From Microbacterium terricola (lineage in GTDB: Bacteria > Actinomycetota > Actinomycetes > Actinomycetales > Microbacteriaceae), in contig NZ_AP027141.1 in the NCBI RefSeq assembly GCF_027943945.1, forward strand, positions 1,054,001-1,118,000: 64,000 nt of DNA, written 5' to 3'. Made by a program: the position numbers and the translations under genes. The first letter of the stretch is position 1. Each line of letters starts with the position of its first letter. Below the pieces are notes generated by a model. That model worked only from the letters and a program-made list of their open reading frames with translations. It made no database searches and was not told the DNA's origin. Below, piece after piece: positions 1 to 9,345 of the stretch.

Positions 1-101
1 TGCTCGGGCACGCGTCGGTGGCGACCACCCAGATCTACACCCACGTGTCGGTCGACGCGCTCCGCGACGTGTATGCGACCTCGCACCCTCGGGCGCGCTG
101 A
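1..101 (+). CDS. xerD: Tyrosine recombinase XerD, C-terminal end (partial)
   Basis: The last 32 codons of a gene that begins before the window; the reading frame starts at base 3. The peptide opens [16 protein letters not shown], the C-terminal signature of XerC/XerD tyrosine recombinases: the LGH box with its catalytic His, then TxxIYTHV with the catalytic Tyr (Y in IYTHV). The family resolves chromosome dimers at dif before division. I prefer XerD over XerC because xerD commonly sits just upstream of parA-scpA-scpB in actinobacteria; the fragment alone cannot separate them. Confidence 0.88.
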   Translation, partial: LGHASVATTQIYTHVSVDALRDVYATSHPRAR

Positions 102-190
102 TCGCCGATCTCGATGCGCCCGCTCCGCGGGCACTCGACCCGGCGCATCTCGGTGCGGCGATGCGCCGTGGGCGGGGCCCGGTCGGTGAC

Positions 191-196
191 TAGAAT
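191..196 (+). promoter_or_regulatory. Possible -10 box for the parA-scpAB operon
   Basis: TAGAAT lies 33 bases before the preferred GTG start of parA. No convincing -35 box is seen 16-18 bases upstream. A transcript starting about base 203 would exclude the longer parA start at 199 and supports the start at 229. This is inference from one hexamer. Confidence 0.3.
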
Positions 197-228
197 CGGT
201 GAACGACATGGGAAAGCAAGGAGTGCCG

Positions 229-1113
229 GTGGCGGTCAGCAAGCGAGGCGCGACGAAGGCCTCAACGGACGAGACCCCGATGGGGCCGACCGGTCGTCCG
301 TATCACGGGTTCCCGACCCCTCCCAAGCTCGACGGCCATGGCCCTGCGCGCATCATCTCGCTGTGCAACCAGAAGGGCGGCGTCGGCAAGACGACGACGA
401 CCATCAACCTGGCCGCCTCCCTCGCCGAGTACGGCCGGAAGGTCCTCGCCGTCGACTTCGACCCGCAGGGCGCCCTGTCGGCCGGTCTGGGCATCCCCAC
501 GCATGACGTGCCCACGATCTACGATCTGCTGCTGGACACCAAGCGCGAGCCGAAGGATGTGATCGTCCAGACGAGCGTCGAGGGGCTCGACGTCCTCCCG
601 GCGAACATCGACCTGTCGGCCGCCGAGGTGCACCTGGTCAACGAGGTCGCGCGCGAGGCGATCCTGGCGCGGGTGCTGCGCAAGGTCGCCGGCGACTACG
701 ACGTGATCCTCATCGACTGCCAGCCGTCGCTCGGCCTCCTCACCGTGAACGCACTGACCGCGAGCCACGGCGTGCTGATCCCGCTCGAGTGCGAGTTCTT
801 CGCCCTGCGCGGCGTCGCGCTGCTGATCGAGACGATCGACAAGGTGCGCGACCGCCTGAACCCCTCGATCACGCTCGACGGCGTCCTGGCCACCATGTAC
901 GACCCGCGCACGCTGCACTCCCGTGAGGTGCTCGAGCGCGTGGTCGACGCCTTCGGCGACCAGGTGCTCGAGACGGTCATCGGTCGCACGGTCAAGTTCC
1001 CGGACGCCTCGGTGTCGGGGATGCCGATCACCGACTTCGCGCCCGAGCATCCGGCCGCACAGGCCTATCTGCGTCTGGCGCGGGAGCTGGTCTCCCGTGG
1101 CGCCGTCGCCTGA
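229..1113 (+). CDS. parA: ParA-family ATPase upstream of scpAB
   Basis: A soluble, Soj/ParA-type ATPase of 294 residues. A deviant Walker A motif KGGVGKT is at residues 49-55, followed by the Walker A' DFDPQG and the Walker B stretch ILIDCQPSLG. The GTG at 229 is chosen because AAGGAG lies five bases before it; an in-frame GTG at 199 and ATG at 208 lack such a site. The stop overlaps scpA by 17 bases, so the two are translationally coupled. The xerD-parA-scpA-scpB order points to chromosome segregation. No parB or parS is seen here, so this is probably not the main oriC partition ATPase. Confidence 0.88.
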   Translation: MAVSKRGATKASTDETPMGPTGRPYHGFPTPPKLDGHGPARIISLCNQKGGVGKTTTTINLAASLAEYGRKVLAVDFDPQGALSAGLGIPTHDVPTIYDLLLDTKREPKDVIVQTSVEGLDVLPANIDLSAAEVHLVNEVAREAILARVLRKVAGDYDVILIDCQPSLGLLTVNALTASHGVLIPLECEFFALRGVALLIETIDKVRDRLNPSITLDGVLATMYDPRTLHSREVLERVVDAFGDQVLETVIGRTVKFPDASVSGMPITDFAPEHPAAQAYLRLARELVSRGAVA

Positions 1114-1918
1114 ATCCGCTTCGGGCACGGAGGCCGGCGACGGGTTCCGCGTCTCACTCGGCGTCTTCGACGGGCCGTTCGACCTGCTGCTGACGCTGCT
1201 CTCCAAGCACGAGCTCGACATCACCGATGTGTCGCTGAGCACCGTCACCGGGGAGTTCATCGCCTACCTGCGCGAGCTCGAGGTCGACGAGGAGCTGGAG
1301 CAGGCCTCGGAGTTCCTCGTGGTCGCGGCCACCCTCCTCGACATGAAGGTGGCGGGACTCCTGCCGCAGGGTGAACTCGTCGACGCCGAGTCCGTCGCGC
1401 TCCTCGAGGCCAGGGACCTGCTGTTCGCGCGCCTGCTGCAGTACCGCGCGTTCAAGGAGGTGTCGGTGTGGTTCGCGCGCTGCCTGCAGCGCGAGGAGGG
1501 CCGGCATGCGCGCACGGTCAAGCTCGACGCGAAGTACCGCAACGCGGTGCCCGAGCTGGTCTGGACCCTCACACCCGACGACTTCGCCGCGCTCGCGCTG
1601 CTCGCGTTCGCACCCAAGGAGATCCCGCACGTCGGCCTCGACCACCTGCACGCGCCGCTGATCAGCATCCGCGAGCAGGCTGCCGTCGTCGTCACGCTGC
1701 TCCGCAACGCCGGCTCGCTGAACTTCCGCGAGCTCGTCGCCGGTGTCGCCCAGCCGGGCATCGTCGTGGCCCGCTTCCTGTCGGTGCTCGAGCTGTACCG
1801 CCACGCCGCACTCTCGTTCGAGCAGCTGGAGCCGCTCGGCGAACTCACCCTGCGCTGGACCGCCGAACGGTGGTCCGACGAGAACCTCGCCAGTCTGGGG
1901 GCCGACTATGACCGATGA
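1097..1918 (+). CDS. scpA: Segregation and condensation protein ScpA
   Basis: Kleisin subunit (273 aa) that bridges SMC heads in the bacterial condensin complex. The N-terminus has the family signature FDGPFDLLLTLLSKHELDI, followed by helices rich in Glu and Leu and a C-terminal winged-helix-like stretch with FLSVLELYRH. The frame stays open upstream of the true start. I take GTG at 1097, preceded by GGGAG, because homology to the family begins just after it. It overlaps parA by 17 bases and scpB by 11, indicating one operon. SMC itself is not in the window. Confidence 0.92.
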   Translation: MAPSPESASGTEAGDGFRVSLGVFDGPFDLLLTLLSKHELDITDVSLSTVTGEFIAYLRELEVDEELEQASEFLVVAATLLDMKVAGLLPQGELVDAESVALLEARDLLFARLLQYRAFKEVSVWFARCLQREEGRHARTVKLDAKYRNAVPELVWTLTPDDFAALALLAFAPKEIPHVGLDHLHAPLISIREQAAVVVTLLRNAGSLNFRELVAGVAQPGIVVARFLSVLELYRHAALSFEQLEPLGELTLRWTAERWSDENLASLGADYDR

Positions 1919-2498
1919 CGCTGCGACCGGAGGCTCGACCGGGGGAGATGTCGCTCGGCGGCTCGAGGCGATCCTTCTGATCGTCGAGGAGCCGCAGAGC
2001 CTCGTCTCGCTCGCCGCCGCGATCGGCTCGCCCGTCCCGGCGGTGCGCCAGGCGATCGAGGGACTCGTCGCCGACTACGACGGCGAGTCCGGCGGGCCGC
2101 GTCGCGGCTTCGAACTGCGCGAGGTCGGAGGCGGCTGGCGCCTGTACGCCCGCGAGGAGCACGACGACCTCATCAGCGAGTACGTCAACTCGCAGGCCCC
2201 GTCTCGGCTGTCGCAGGCGGCGCTCGAGACGCTCGCCGTCATCGCGTACAAGCAGCCGGTCACCCGCGGTCAGGTCGCGTCGATCCGTGCGGTCAACGTC
2301 GACTCGGTCGTGCGGACGCTCCTGGCCCGTGGGCTCATCACCGAGGTCTTCACCGACGCCGAGACCGGCGCCATCAACTACGGCACCACGGATGCGCTGC
2401 TGGTGCATCTGGGCATCAACTCGCTCGACGAGCTGCCGCCGGTGTCGCCGCTGCTCGACGACGGGTCGGCAGGATTCGAGAGCGAGGCAGTGCGATGA
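1908..2498 (+). CDS. scpB: Segregation and condensation protein ScpB
   Basis: Winged-helix partner (196 aa) of the ScpA kleisin. The recognisable parts are RRLEAILLIVEEP near the start and the second winged helix with LETLAVIAYKQPVTRGQVASI followed by VVRTLLARGLI. The ATG at 1908 lies inside the end of scpA and gives a protein of normal family length. It overlaps rluB by four bases (ATGA). The roughly 16 residues before the first helix are Asp/Thr/Gly rich and probably disordered. Confidence 0.93.
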   Translation: MTDDAATGGSTGGDVARRLEAILLIVEEPQSLVSLAAAIGSPVPAVRQAIEGLVADYDGESGGPRRGFELREVGGGWRLYAREEHDDLISEYVNSQAPSRLSQAALETLAVIAYKQPVTRGQVASIRAVNVDSVVRTLLARGLITEVFTDAETGAINYGTTDALLVHLGINSLDELPPVSPLLDDGSAGFESEAVR

Positions 2499-3271
2499 CC
2501 GCTGAGGGACATGACCCGGCAGACGAGGGCGTACGACTGCAGAAGGTGCTCGCCAACGCGGGCGTCGCGTCGCGGCGCGTGTCGGAGCAGCTGATCGTGG
2601 AAGGCCGTGTGCGCGTCAACGGCGAGGTCGTCACCGAGCTCGGCAGCCGCATCCATCCGGAGACCGATCTGGTCGACGTCGACGGCACCGCCATCCAGCT
2701 CGACCAGTCCAAGCGGTACGTCATGCTCAACAAGCCCACCGGGGTCGTCAGCTCGATGAGCGACGACCGCGGGCGCACCGACCTCCGTCGTTTCACGGCC
2801 GACTACCCCGAGCGGCTCTTCAATGTGGGGCGGCTCGATGCGGAGACCAGCGGCCTGCTCGTCCTCACCAACGACGGCGAGCTCGCGCACGTGCTCGCGC
2901 ACCCGTCGTTCGGCGTGACCAAGGTCTACATCGCGAAGGTCGAGGGGCGCGTGACCCCGCAGACGATCGCGAAGCTCACGAAGGGCATCGAGCTGGACGA
3001 CGGCCCGATCTCGGCCGACAAGGCGCGGCTGCTGGATGCGTCGGCCGGCACGAGCCTCGTCGAGCTCACCCTGCACTCGGGGCGGAACCGCATCGTGCGG
3101 CGCATGATGGCCGCTGTCGGGCACCCCGTCGTGGAGCTCGTCCGCCGCCAGTTCGGGCCCCTGCACCTGGGGACGCTCCCAGCCGGCCGCAGTCGCGAGT
3201 TGACTAAGGTGGAACAGGGCGCATTGCTGACACTCGCGCGCCGTGACCCGGGGGACCAGGAGACCGAGTGA
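2495..3271 (+). CDS. rluB: 23S rRNA pseudouridine synthase, RluB/RsuA family
   Basis: Isomerises uridine to pseudouridine in large-subunit rRNA. An N-terminal S4 RNA-binding domain (about residues 14-60, VRLQKVLANAGVASRR) is followed by the catalytic domain. Motif II, NVGRLDAETSGLLVLTNDG, carries the catalytic Asp at residue 115, and GRNRIVRRM is the late family motif. Length 258 aa is typical. The scpB-rluB-cmk-der order is common in Gram-positive bacteria, which favours RluB over other RsuA-like enzymes. It overlaps both neighbours by four bases. Confidence 0.92.
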   Translation: MTAEGHDPADEGVRLQKVLANAGVASRRVSEQLIVEGRVRVNGEVVTELGSRIHPETDLVDVDGTAIQLDQSKRYVMLNKPTGVVSSMSDDRGRTDLRRFTADYPERLFNVGRLDAETSGLLVLTNDGELAHVLAHPSFGVTKVYIAKVEGRVTPQTIAKLTKGIELDDGPISADKARLLDASAGTSLVELTLHSGRNRIVRRMMAAVGHPVVELVRRQFGPLHLGTLPAGRSRELTKVEQGALLTLARRDPGDQETE

Positions 3272-4395
3272 GCACCACGACCGACGCGCGCGCCGCCGCG
3301 CCGCTGGCCGCGCGCACGTCGGGAACCGTCCGCATCGTCGGGTCCGGTCTGCTCGGATCGAGCATCGGCCACGCCCTCTCGGCGCTGGGCGTCGATGTCG
3401 CGCTCGCCGACGCGTCGCCCGCCCAGCTGCGCCTCGCCGTCGACTACGGCGCCGGGCGTCTCGCCGCTGCCGACGATGCGCCGTCGCTCATCGTCGTGGC
3501 GGTGCCGCCGGACGTCACCGCCGATGTGATCGAGCGCGAGCTCGCGGACTACCCGGATGCCGTCGTCACCGATGTCGCCTCCGTGAAGCTCGAGCCGCTC
3601 CACGCACTGCGCGCCCGCGGGGTCGATCTGTCCCGCTACATCGGCTCGCATCCGCTGGCCGGCCGCGAGCGGGGTGGCGCCATCTCCGCCCGCGCCGACA
3701 TCTTCGTGGGGCGCCCCTGGGTGGTCTGCCGCGACGGCGAGACCTCGTCGGCCGACCTCGCTGTCGTCGAGGGACTCGCGCTCGACCTGGGCGCGACGCC
3801 CATCGAGATGTCTCCGGAAGACCACGACCGATCGGTCGCCCTCGTCTCGCATGTGCCGCAGATCGTCGCCAGCGTGCTGGCCGCCCGATTCGTCGGTGCC
3901 GCAGACGAATCGCTGCGACTGGCCGGCCAGGGCGTGCGCGACACCACGCGGATCGCCGCATCCGCCCCAGAACTGTGGGTCCAGATCCTCGGCGCGAACG
4001 CCGCGCCGGTCGTCGAAGTGCTCGACGCGCTCGCCGGCGACCTGGCCGATGTAGCCGAGGCGCTGCGGCTTCCCGACGCACCCGGTTCGCGCCGCGCCGT
4101 CGCCGACACCATCCGCCGCGGCAACGAGGGTGTCGAGCGGCTGCCGGGCAAGCACGGGCAGAACCGCCGCTTCGAGCAGGTGGTCGTCATGGTCGACGAC
4201 ACCCCGGGCCAGCTCGGGCGCCTCTTCGGCGAGCTCGGCGAGCTCGATGTGAACGTGGAAGACCTGCGCCTGGAGCATTCTCCCGGCGCCCAATTCGGCC
4301 TGGCCGAGATCAGTGTCGTGCCCGACGCCGTGCGCCGTGCGGTGGACGGGCTCGAGGCGCGCGGCTGGAAGATTGCGAGCACCACCAATGACTGA
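3268..4395 (+). CDS. tyrA: Prephenate dehydrogenase with C-terminal ACT domain
   Basis: Oxidatively decarboxylates prephenate to 4-hydroxyphenylpyruvate for tyrosine synthesis. The N-terminus has the dinucleotide fold [15 protein letters not shown], then TDVASVK and [11 protein letters not shown], which form the substrate site of the family, then the all-helical dimerisation domain. After about residue 305 comes an ACT-like domain ([19 protein letters not shown]), a usual site for feedback control by an aromatic amino acid. The GTG start at 3268 overlaps the rluB stop and its end overlaps cmk by eight bases. Length 375 aa. Confidence 0.92.
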   Translation: MSTTTDARAAAPLAARTSGTVRIVGSGLLGSSIGHALSALGVDVALADASPAQLRLAVDYGAGRLAAADDAPSLIVVAVPPDVTADVIERELADYPDAVVTDVASVKLEPLHALRARGVDLSRYIGSHPLAGRERGGAISARADIFVGRPWVVCRDGETSSADLAVVEGLALDLGATPIEMSPEDHDRSVALVSHVPQIVASVLAARFVGAADESLRLAGQGVRDTTRIAASAPELWVQILGANAAPVVEVLDALAGDLADVAEALRLPDAPGSRRAVADTIRRGNEGVERLPGKHGQNRRFEQVVVMVDDTPGQLGRLFGELGELDVNVEDLRLEHSPGAQFGLAEISVVPDAVRRAVDGLEARGWKIASTTND

Positions 4396-5110
4396 CCCAT
4401 CGGCCCCCGCGGGCGTCGACGAGCCGATCGTCGTGGCCATCGACGGACCCGCCGGCAGCGGCAAGTCCAGTGTGTCCAAGCAGGTCGCACGGCGCCTCGG
4501 CTTCGGCTACCTCGACACCGGAGCCGCGTACCGCGCGCTCGCCTGGCACGCGCTGGCGCACGGCGTGGACACATCCGACTCGGCATCCGTCCTCGACGTC
4601 GTCGGCGACTTCGACTATGCGATCTCGCTCGACCCCGACGCGTACTGGGTGCGCGTCGGGCAGACGGACGTCACCGCGGCGATCCGAGAGACCCACGTCA
4701 CCGAGGCCGTCAGCGGTGTGGCCCGCGTGCCCGCCGTCCGCGAGTCGGTGAACGCGCTGTTCCGGTCGCTGGTCGACGGATCCGGACGCCCCGGCGTCGT
4801 CATCGAAGGGCGTGACATCACGACGGTCGTCGCCCCGGATGCGCCTGTGCGGATCCTGCTGACGGCATCGCCCGCCGTGCGGGCGGCGCGTCGCAGCGCC
4901 GAGGTCACCACGCAGTCGGCGGCCGATGTCGCCGAGGCGCTGCACCGCCGCGACGCGGCGGACTCGACCGTGGTCGACTTCCTGACCGCGGCGCCCGGCG
5001 TCACGGTGGTGGATTCGACCGATTTGGACTTCGATCAGACCGTGGAAGCGGTCATCGGCGTGATCTCCACGGTCACGTCGGCACAGACGGGAGCGACCCA
5101 TGGGCGCTGA
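4388..5110 (+). CDS. cmk: Cytidylate kinase
   Basis: Phosphorylates CMP and dCMP to the diphosphates. The P-loop GPAGSGKSS is at residues 20-28, followed by [11 protein letters not shown], the typical nucleotide-monophosphate region, and by [18 protein letters not shown], a Cmk hallmark. The ATG at 4388 gives 240 residues, the usual length. It overlaps tyrA by 8 and der by 11 bases. Confidence 0.94.
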   Translation: MTDPSAPAGVDEPIVVAIDGPAGSGKSSVSKQVARRLGFGYLDTGAAYRALAWHALAHGVDTSDSASVLDVVGDFDYAISLDPDAYWVRVGQTDVTAAIRETHVTEAVSGVARVPAVRESVNALFRSLVDGSGRPGVVIEGRDITTVVAPDAPVRILLTASPAVRAARRSAEVTTQSAADVAEALHRRDAADSTVVDFLTAAPGVTVVDSTDLDFDQTVEAVIGVISTVTSAQTGATHGR

Positions 5111-6626
5111 AGATGAAGAGTACGTGGGCGGTCCTGACCGCCTCGAAGAGAAGCTGACAGACCTCGACGAGGTGCTCGCCGAGCAGCGCGCCACCGCCCT
5201 GCGGGCCGGGCTCAGCGACTACGAGCTGGATGATGAGGATGCGGCGCTCCTCGCCGGCGTCGAGCTCGGCGAGGACGGCATCGAGTTCCTGCCCGCGCTC
5301 CCCGTGATCGCCATCGTCGGCCGCCCGAACGTCGGCAAGTCCGCGCTGGTGAACCGGATCCTCGGCCGCCGCGAGGCTGTCGTCGAGGACACCCCCGGCG
5401 TCACCCGCGACCGCGTCACCTACAAGGGCGAGTGGATGGACCGCCGGTTCTCGCTCGTCGACACCGGCGGCTGGGAGCCGGACGCGAAGGGGATCGACGC
5501 GTCGGTCGCGGCGCAGGCCGAGATCGCCATCGACCTCTCCGACGTCGTGCTGTTCGTCGTCGACGCGATGGTCGGCGCCACCTCCACCGACGAGCACGTC
5601 GTGCGCCTGCTGCGCAAGAGCGGCAAGCCCGTGTTCCTCGTCGCGAACAAGATCGACGACGCCCGCCACGAACCAGAGGCCGCCGCGCTCTGGAACCTCG
5701 GCCTCGGCGAGCCGCACCCGGTCTCCGCCATCCACGGCCGTGGTGTCGCCGACCTCCTCGACGAGGTCCTGAAGGTCCTGCCCGAGATCTCCGCTGTCGC
5801 CAAGCACGAGATCGGCGGCCCGCGCCGGGTGGCGATCCTCGGTCGCCCGAACGTGGGCAAGTCCTCGCTGCTCAACAAGGCCGCGGGGGAGGAGCGGGTC
5901 GTCGTCAACGACCTCGCCGGCACCACCCGCGATCCGGTCGATGAGATCGTCGACCTCGGCGGCAAGCTCTGGCGCTTCGTCGACACCGCAGGCATCCGCC
6001 GTCGCGTGCACCTGCAGCAGGGCGCCGACTTCTACGCGTCCCTGCGCACCTCGGCCGCGCTCGAGAAGGCCGAAGTCGCCGTCGTCGTGCTCGACGTGTC
6101 GGAGTCGCTGAGCGAGCAGGACGTGCGCATCATCGACCTCGTGCTCGAGTCTGGCCGTGCGCTCGTCCTCGCCTTCAACAAGTGGGACCGTCTGAACGAC
6201 GAGGACCTCGAGAACGCCGACCGCCGTCGTTACCTCGAGCGCGAGATCGAGCAGGACCTCGCGCATGTCGCGTGGGCGCCCCGCGTCAACATCTCCGCCC
6301 GCACGGGGCGTCACCTCGACAAGCTCGTGCCCGCGCTCGAGACGGCGCTCGAGTCGTGGGATCGCCGTATCCCCACCGGCAAGTTCAACGCGTTCCTGTC
6401 CGAGCTCGTCGCCGAGCACCCGCACCCGCTGCGGGGTGGCAAGCAGCCGCGCATCCTGTTCGGCACGCAGGCCTCGACCAGGCCGCCGACGTTCGTGCTG
6501 TTCACGACCGGCTTCCTCGACCCCGGGTACCGGCGCTTCATCCAGCGCCGCCTCCGCGAGCTGTACAGCTTCGAGGGCACGCCGATCGTGGTCAACATGC
6601 GGGTGCGGGAGAAGCGCCAGCGCTGA
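5100..6626 (+). CDS. der: Ribosome assembly GTPase Der (EngA)
   Basis: Tandem GTPase that helps mature the 50S subunit. Two G domains are visible, each with GRPNVGKS (residues 74-81 and 248-255), switch motifs TPGVTRDR and AGTTRDP, DTGGW and DTAG, and the specificity motifs NKID and NKWD. A C-terminal KH-like domain follows. The first 65 residues form an acidic extension absent from short Der proteins such as those of Bacillus but common in actinobacteria. It ends the 6-kb operon; a GNAT gene on the other strand begins 21 bases later. Confidence 0.95.
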   Translation: MGAEDEEYVGGPDRLEEKLTDLDEVLAEQRATALRAGLSDYELDDEDAALLAGVELGEDGIEFLPALPVIAIVGRPNVGKSALVNRILGRREAVVEDTPGVTRDRVTYKGEWMDRRFSLVDTGGWEPDAKGIDASVAAQAEIAIDLSDVVLFVVDAMVGATSTDEHVVRLLRKSGKPVFLVANKIDDARHEPEAAALWNLGLGEPHPVSAIHGRGVADLLDEVLKVLPEISAVAKHEIGGPRRVAILGRPNVGKSSLLNKAAGEERVVVNDLAGTTRDPVDEIVDLGGKLWRFVDTAGIRRRVHLQQGADFYASLRTSAALEKAEVAVVVLDVSESLSEQDVRIIDLVLESGRALVLAFNKWDRLNDEDLENADRRRYLEREIEQDLAHVAWAPRVNISARTGRHLDKLVPALETALESWDRRIPTGKFNAFLSELVAEHPHPLRGGKQPRILFGTQASTRPPTFVLFTTGFLDPGYRRFIQRRLRELYSFEGTPIVVNMRVREKRQR

Positions 6627-6647
6627 CCGGTCGGGCGTTGCCCCGCG

Positions 6648-7061
6648 TCAGCCTTGGCGGCTGGGGCGCACCATCGCGGTCTGATCCGGCGCGGCGAAGC
6701 CGAACTGCTCGTACAGCCCGTGCGCGTCCCCGGTGAACAGCACCCAGCGGAAATCGCGACCAGGGCCCTGGTCGATCATGTGGGACATGAGGCGCTTGCC
6801 GAGCGCGTGGCCGCGGTGCTCGGGCAGCACGAAGACATCGGCGAGGTACGCGAAGCCCACGCCGTCCGAGACGGCGCGGGCGAAGCCGACCTGCTCGCCG
6901 GTGTCGGCACGGTACGCGCCGACGACCCGCCACGCCGAGGCGAGCTGGGCGTCGATGTCGGCACGCGTGCGCCAGCGACCCCAGTACGCGTCGGTCGAGA
7001 GCCATCCCCACACGACATCCGCCTGGATCCGTGCGGGGTCGTCGTCGAGTTCGTAGTCCAT
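6648..7061 (-). CDS. GNAT-family N-acetyltransferase
   Basis: A 137-residue acetyltransferase of unknown substrate. Motif A reads VFVLPEHRGHALGKRLM, matching the acetyl-CoA pyrophosphate loop (R/Q-x-x-G-x-G/A) with one relaxed Gly. The C-terminal GLYEQFGFAAPD matches motif B. The ATG at 7061 is chosen because the frame upstream is compositionally non-coding and family similarity starts with DAYWGRWRTRADID. It converges on der and is divergent from the Nudix gene across 121 bases. Confidence 0.82.
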   Translation of the reverse strand: MDYELDDDPARIQADVVWGWLSTDAYWGRWRTRADIDAQLASAWRVVGAYRADTGEQVGFARAVSDGVGFAYLADVFVLPEHRGHALGKRLMSHMIDQGPGRDFRWVLFTGDAHGLYEQFGFAAPDQTAMVRPSRQG

Positions 7062-7182
7062 CGGTCCATCCTGAGGGCACCTCGCCGCGGGTGAAGGCAG
7101 CCACCACAGGATCGGTGGCCCGCTCTTTCCCTTCGTGTCGTCGGATCGCGGTTCCGCGTCGGGCGTGTGACAGTGTGGAAGC

Positions 7183-8082
7183 GTGACGATCGAGCCGCCT
7201 GCCCCCGGTGAGCCGCGACGCCCGTTCGGGTCGCGGAACCCCGGCGACGCGTGGGTCGTCGCCCCCGACGGCACCCGCTATTGGGGGCGGTTCGGTGCGG
7301 CTGGACTGCTCGCGATCGACGCCGAGCGCGGCATCCTGCTGCAGCACCGTGTCTCCTGGAGTCATCACGGCGACACCTGGGCGCTGCCGGGCGGTGCGCG
7401 ACATGAGGGCGAGTCCGCCTCCGACGGCGCACTGCGTGAGGCGGCCGAGGAGGCCGGCGTCCCCGATGGCGCGATCCGGCCGCGGATGCTGAGCGTCCTG
7501 GATCTCGGGTACTGGTCGTACACCACGCTCGTCGGCGACGTGGCGGAGGCGTTCGAGCCGGAGATCAGCGACCCGGAGAGCCGGGAGCTCGCCTGGGTCG
7601 CGGCCGATGCCATCGACCGATACCCCCTGCATCCGGGTTTCGCGGACTCGTGGACGACGCTGCGCCCCCTCCTGGCAGTCCGCCCGGCGGTCGTCGTCGA
7701 CATCGCCAATGTCGTCGGCGCCGTCCCCGACGGTTGGTGGCGCGATCGCGCAGGTGCCGCCGGACGTCTGACCGGGCGGATCGCCGCGCTCGCCGAGGCG
7801 GGTGCTCCCGCCGGCGTCCTGGATCTGCCGGGTCACACCTGGTTCCCGGAGTGGGTCGCTGTCGTGGAGGGGCGGGCATCCGACGCGCGCGGTGCGGCCG
7901 GCGTCGAGCTGGTGAGGGCGCCCGGCTCCGGCGACGACGAGATCGTCGCGCAGACCGTGCGGCTCGTCGAGGCTGGTCGCACCGTGACCGTCGTCACCAG
8001 CGACCGCGAACTCGCGGCCCGCGTGACGCAGGCGGGCGCGATCGCGCGGGGTGCCCGCTGGCTGCTCGACCTGCTCGACTGA
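7183..8082 (+). CDS. Nudix hydrolase fused to a NYN/PIN-like domain
   Basis: A 299-residue two-domain protein. Residues 40-160 are a Nudix fold; the Nudix box at 71-92 has its expected Gly, Glu, Arg-Glu and EExG residues (GARHEGE, then REAAEEAG). From about residue 165 a second domain starts VVVDIANVVG, with a later acidic cluster DDE and TSDRELAARV; this matches the Asp-x-Ala-Asn and Thr-Ser-Asp pattern of NYN/PIN-like nucleases. The likely activity is hydrolysis of a nucleoside diphosphate derivative, possibly linked to RNA. Substrate is unknown. The GTG start has a weak GGAAG upstream. Confidence 0.82.
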   Translation: MTIEPPAPGEPRRPFGSRNPGDAWVVAPDGTRYWGRFGAAGLLAIDAERGILLQHRVSWSHHGDTWALPGGARHEGESASDGALREAAEEAGVPDGAIRPRMLSVLDLGYWSYTTLVGDVAEAFEPEISDPESRELAWVAADAIDRYPLHPGFADSWTTLRPLLAVRPAVVVDIANVVGAVPDGWWRDRAGAAGRLTGRIAALAEAGAPAGVLDLPGHTWFPEWVAVVEGRASDARGAAGVELVRAPGSGDDEIVAQTVRLVEAGRTVTVVTSDRELAARVTQAGAIARGARWLLDLLD

Positions 8083-8094
8083 GCTCGTCCGCCG

Positions 8095-8457
8095 CTACCG
8101 CCCCAGGAACTTCTCGATGTCGCGACGCTCGCGCTTCGTCGGGCGTCCGGCACCACGGTCGCGCTCCGCGACCCGCGGGGTCGGATCGCGCGGGGGAGTG
8201 CGGTCGTCGACCGCGGCGGCGGCCGGCACCGCGCCGACGCGCTTGGTGATCGGCTGCTTCACGACCAGGATGCGGTCGAAACCGGCGATGCGCACGCGCA
8301 GCTCGTCACCCGGTCGCACCGGCTGCGCCGCCTTGGCCTTCTCGCCGTTCACCCGCACATGCCCGGCGCGGCATGCCGACGTGGCTGCCGAGCGGGTCTT
8401 GTAGATGCGGACCGCCCAGAGCCACGAGTCGACGCGCGCGGAGCCGGCATCGGTCAC
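8095..8457 (-). CDS. S4-domain RNA-binding protein, Hsp15 family
   Basis: A 120-residue protein. The S4 RNA-binding domain occupies residues 8-60: VDSWLWAVRIYKTRSAAT, then AGHVRVNGEKAK and RPGDELRVRI. The C-terminal half is basic and likely disordered, ending RPTKRERRDIEKF. E. coli Hsp15 binds stalled 50S subunits carrying peptidyl-tRNA; a similar role is inferred. The GTG start overlaps the stop of the upstream YhhN gene by four bases, so the two are cotranscribed. Confidence 0.87.
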   Translation of the reverse strand: MTDAGSARVDSWLWAVRIYKTRSAATSACRAGHVRVNGEKAKAAQPVRPGDELRVRIAGFDRILVVKQPITKRVGAVPAAAAVDDRTPPRDPTPRVAERDRGAGRPTKRERRDIEKFLGR

Positions 8458-9170
8458 TCCGACGCCGCCCTCACCGTGCGGATGCGGATCTCCGCGAGGG
8501 CGCCGGCGGCGATGAGCCCCTGCCCGAGGCAGTAGGTGGCCATGACCAGCGGGCTGGTCCAATCGGGCATCGCGTCGGGCAGGAAGAGCCGGAAGGCCAG
8601 CACCGAATCGGAGGAGAGGAAGAAGACGCTGCCCCAGATCACGAGCGGATTGCAGCGGGATGCGGCGACCGCCGTGCCGCCCAGCACCACGCCGTACACG
8701 GCGACGGCGACGAGCAGGCCGCCGAGGTGGGGCCAGAGCACCGCCAGGAGCACGCCCCACCAGAGCGCGTAGACCGCGGACCATGGTGGCAGTGCGCGCA
8801 CGGCGAGGTGGCGCCAGAAGAGCCGGATGTAGCAGATGTGCGCGAGTCCGAAGAAGAGCAGCATCGCCGGGACCGTCGGCAGGAAGGGCAGGAAGGTGCC
8901 GGCGCCGTCGCCGATCCACGACAGGGTGATGGCGGAGATCATGAGTGCCGGGCCCGCACCCCACGGTGCGCCGCGCAGACCGAGCGCCACCGCGAGGGCG
9001 AGAGCCGGCATGAGCATCAGCTTGGTCGGGGCGGCCAGCGGCGAATCGACGGCGAGGAACAGCACGTGCGCGATCGAGACGACCGCGTAGAGGACGAAGC
9101 CCCATGCGGCACGGCGCGATGGTGCGGATGCATCGCGCGGCGCGATGCGCGAGTCGGCGGCGAGGGGCAC
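8454..9170 (-). CDS. YhhN-family membrane protein (lysoplasmalogenase-like)
   Basis: A 238-residue integral membrane protein with about eight hydrophobic segments. The polar family motifs are present: SWIGDG after the third segment and SDSVLA late in the protein, each with an Asp in a helix. Some YhhN/TMEM86 proteins hydrolyse lysoplasmalogens; activity here is inferred from the family only. The start is GTG at 9170 because AAGGAG lies four bases upstream; the frame remains open further upstream but is not coding-like. It is divergent from the secreted protein at 9346. Confidence 0.8.
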   Translation of the reverse strand: MPLAADSRIAPRDASAPSRRAAWGFVLYAVVSIAHVLFLAVDSPLAAPTKLMLMPALALAVALGLRGAPWGAGPALMISAITLSWIGDGAGTFLPFLPTVPAMLLFFGLAHICYIRLFWRHLAVRALPPWSAVYALWWGVLLAVLWPHLGGLLVAVAVYGVVLGGTAVAASRCNPLVIWGSVFFLSSDSVLAFRLFLPDAMPDWTSPLVMATYCLGQGLIAAGALAEIRIRTVRAASE

Positions 9171-9345
9171 GGCACTCCTTCGTGGTCGCTCCCATCGTAC
9201 GGCGACCGACGGGCGCACCCCGCCGACTCGGGCTGCGGCAGCGCCGTCGTGGGGCCCATTGCGGGGAGACACCCGGAAGGTTACTTTACTGTCAGTAGGC
9301 GCAATCTGCGCTGGAAGCGACCCTCCAACGACGAAGGAACATCGC

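Noticed and set aside
199..228. Longer start for the first ParA protein at GTG 199
   Set aside because: It has no ribosome site and would lie upstream of the start predicted from the TAGAAT box; GTG 229 has AAGGAG at the right spacing.
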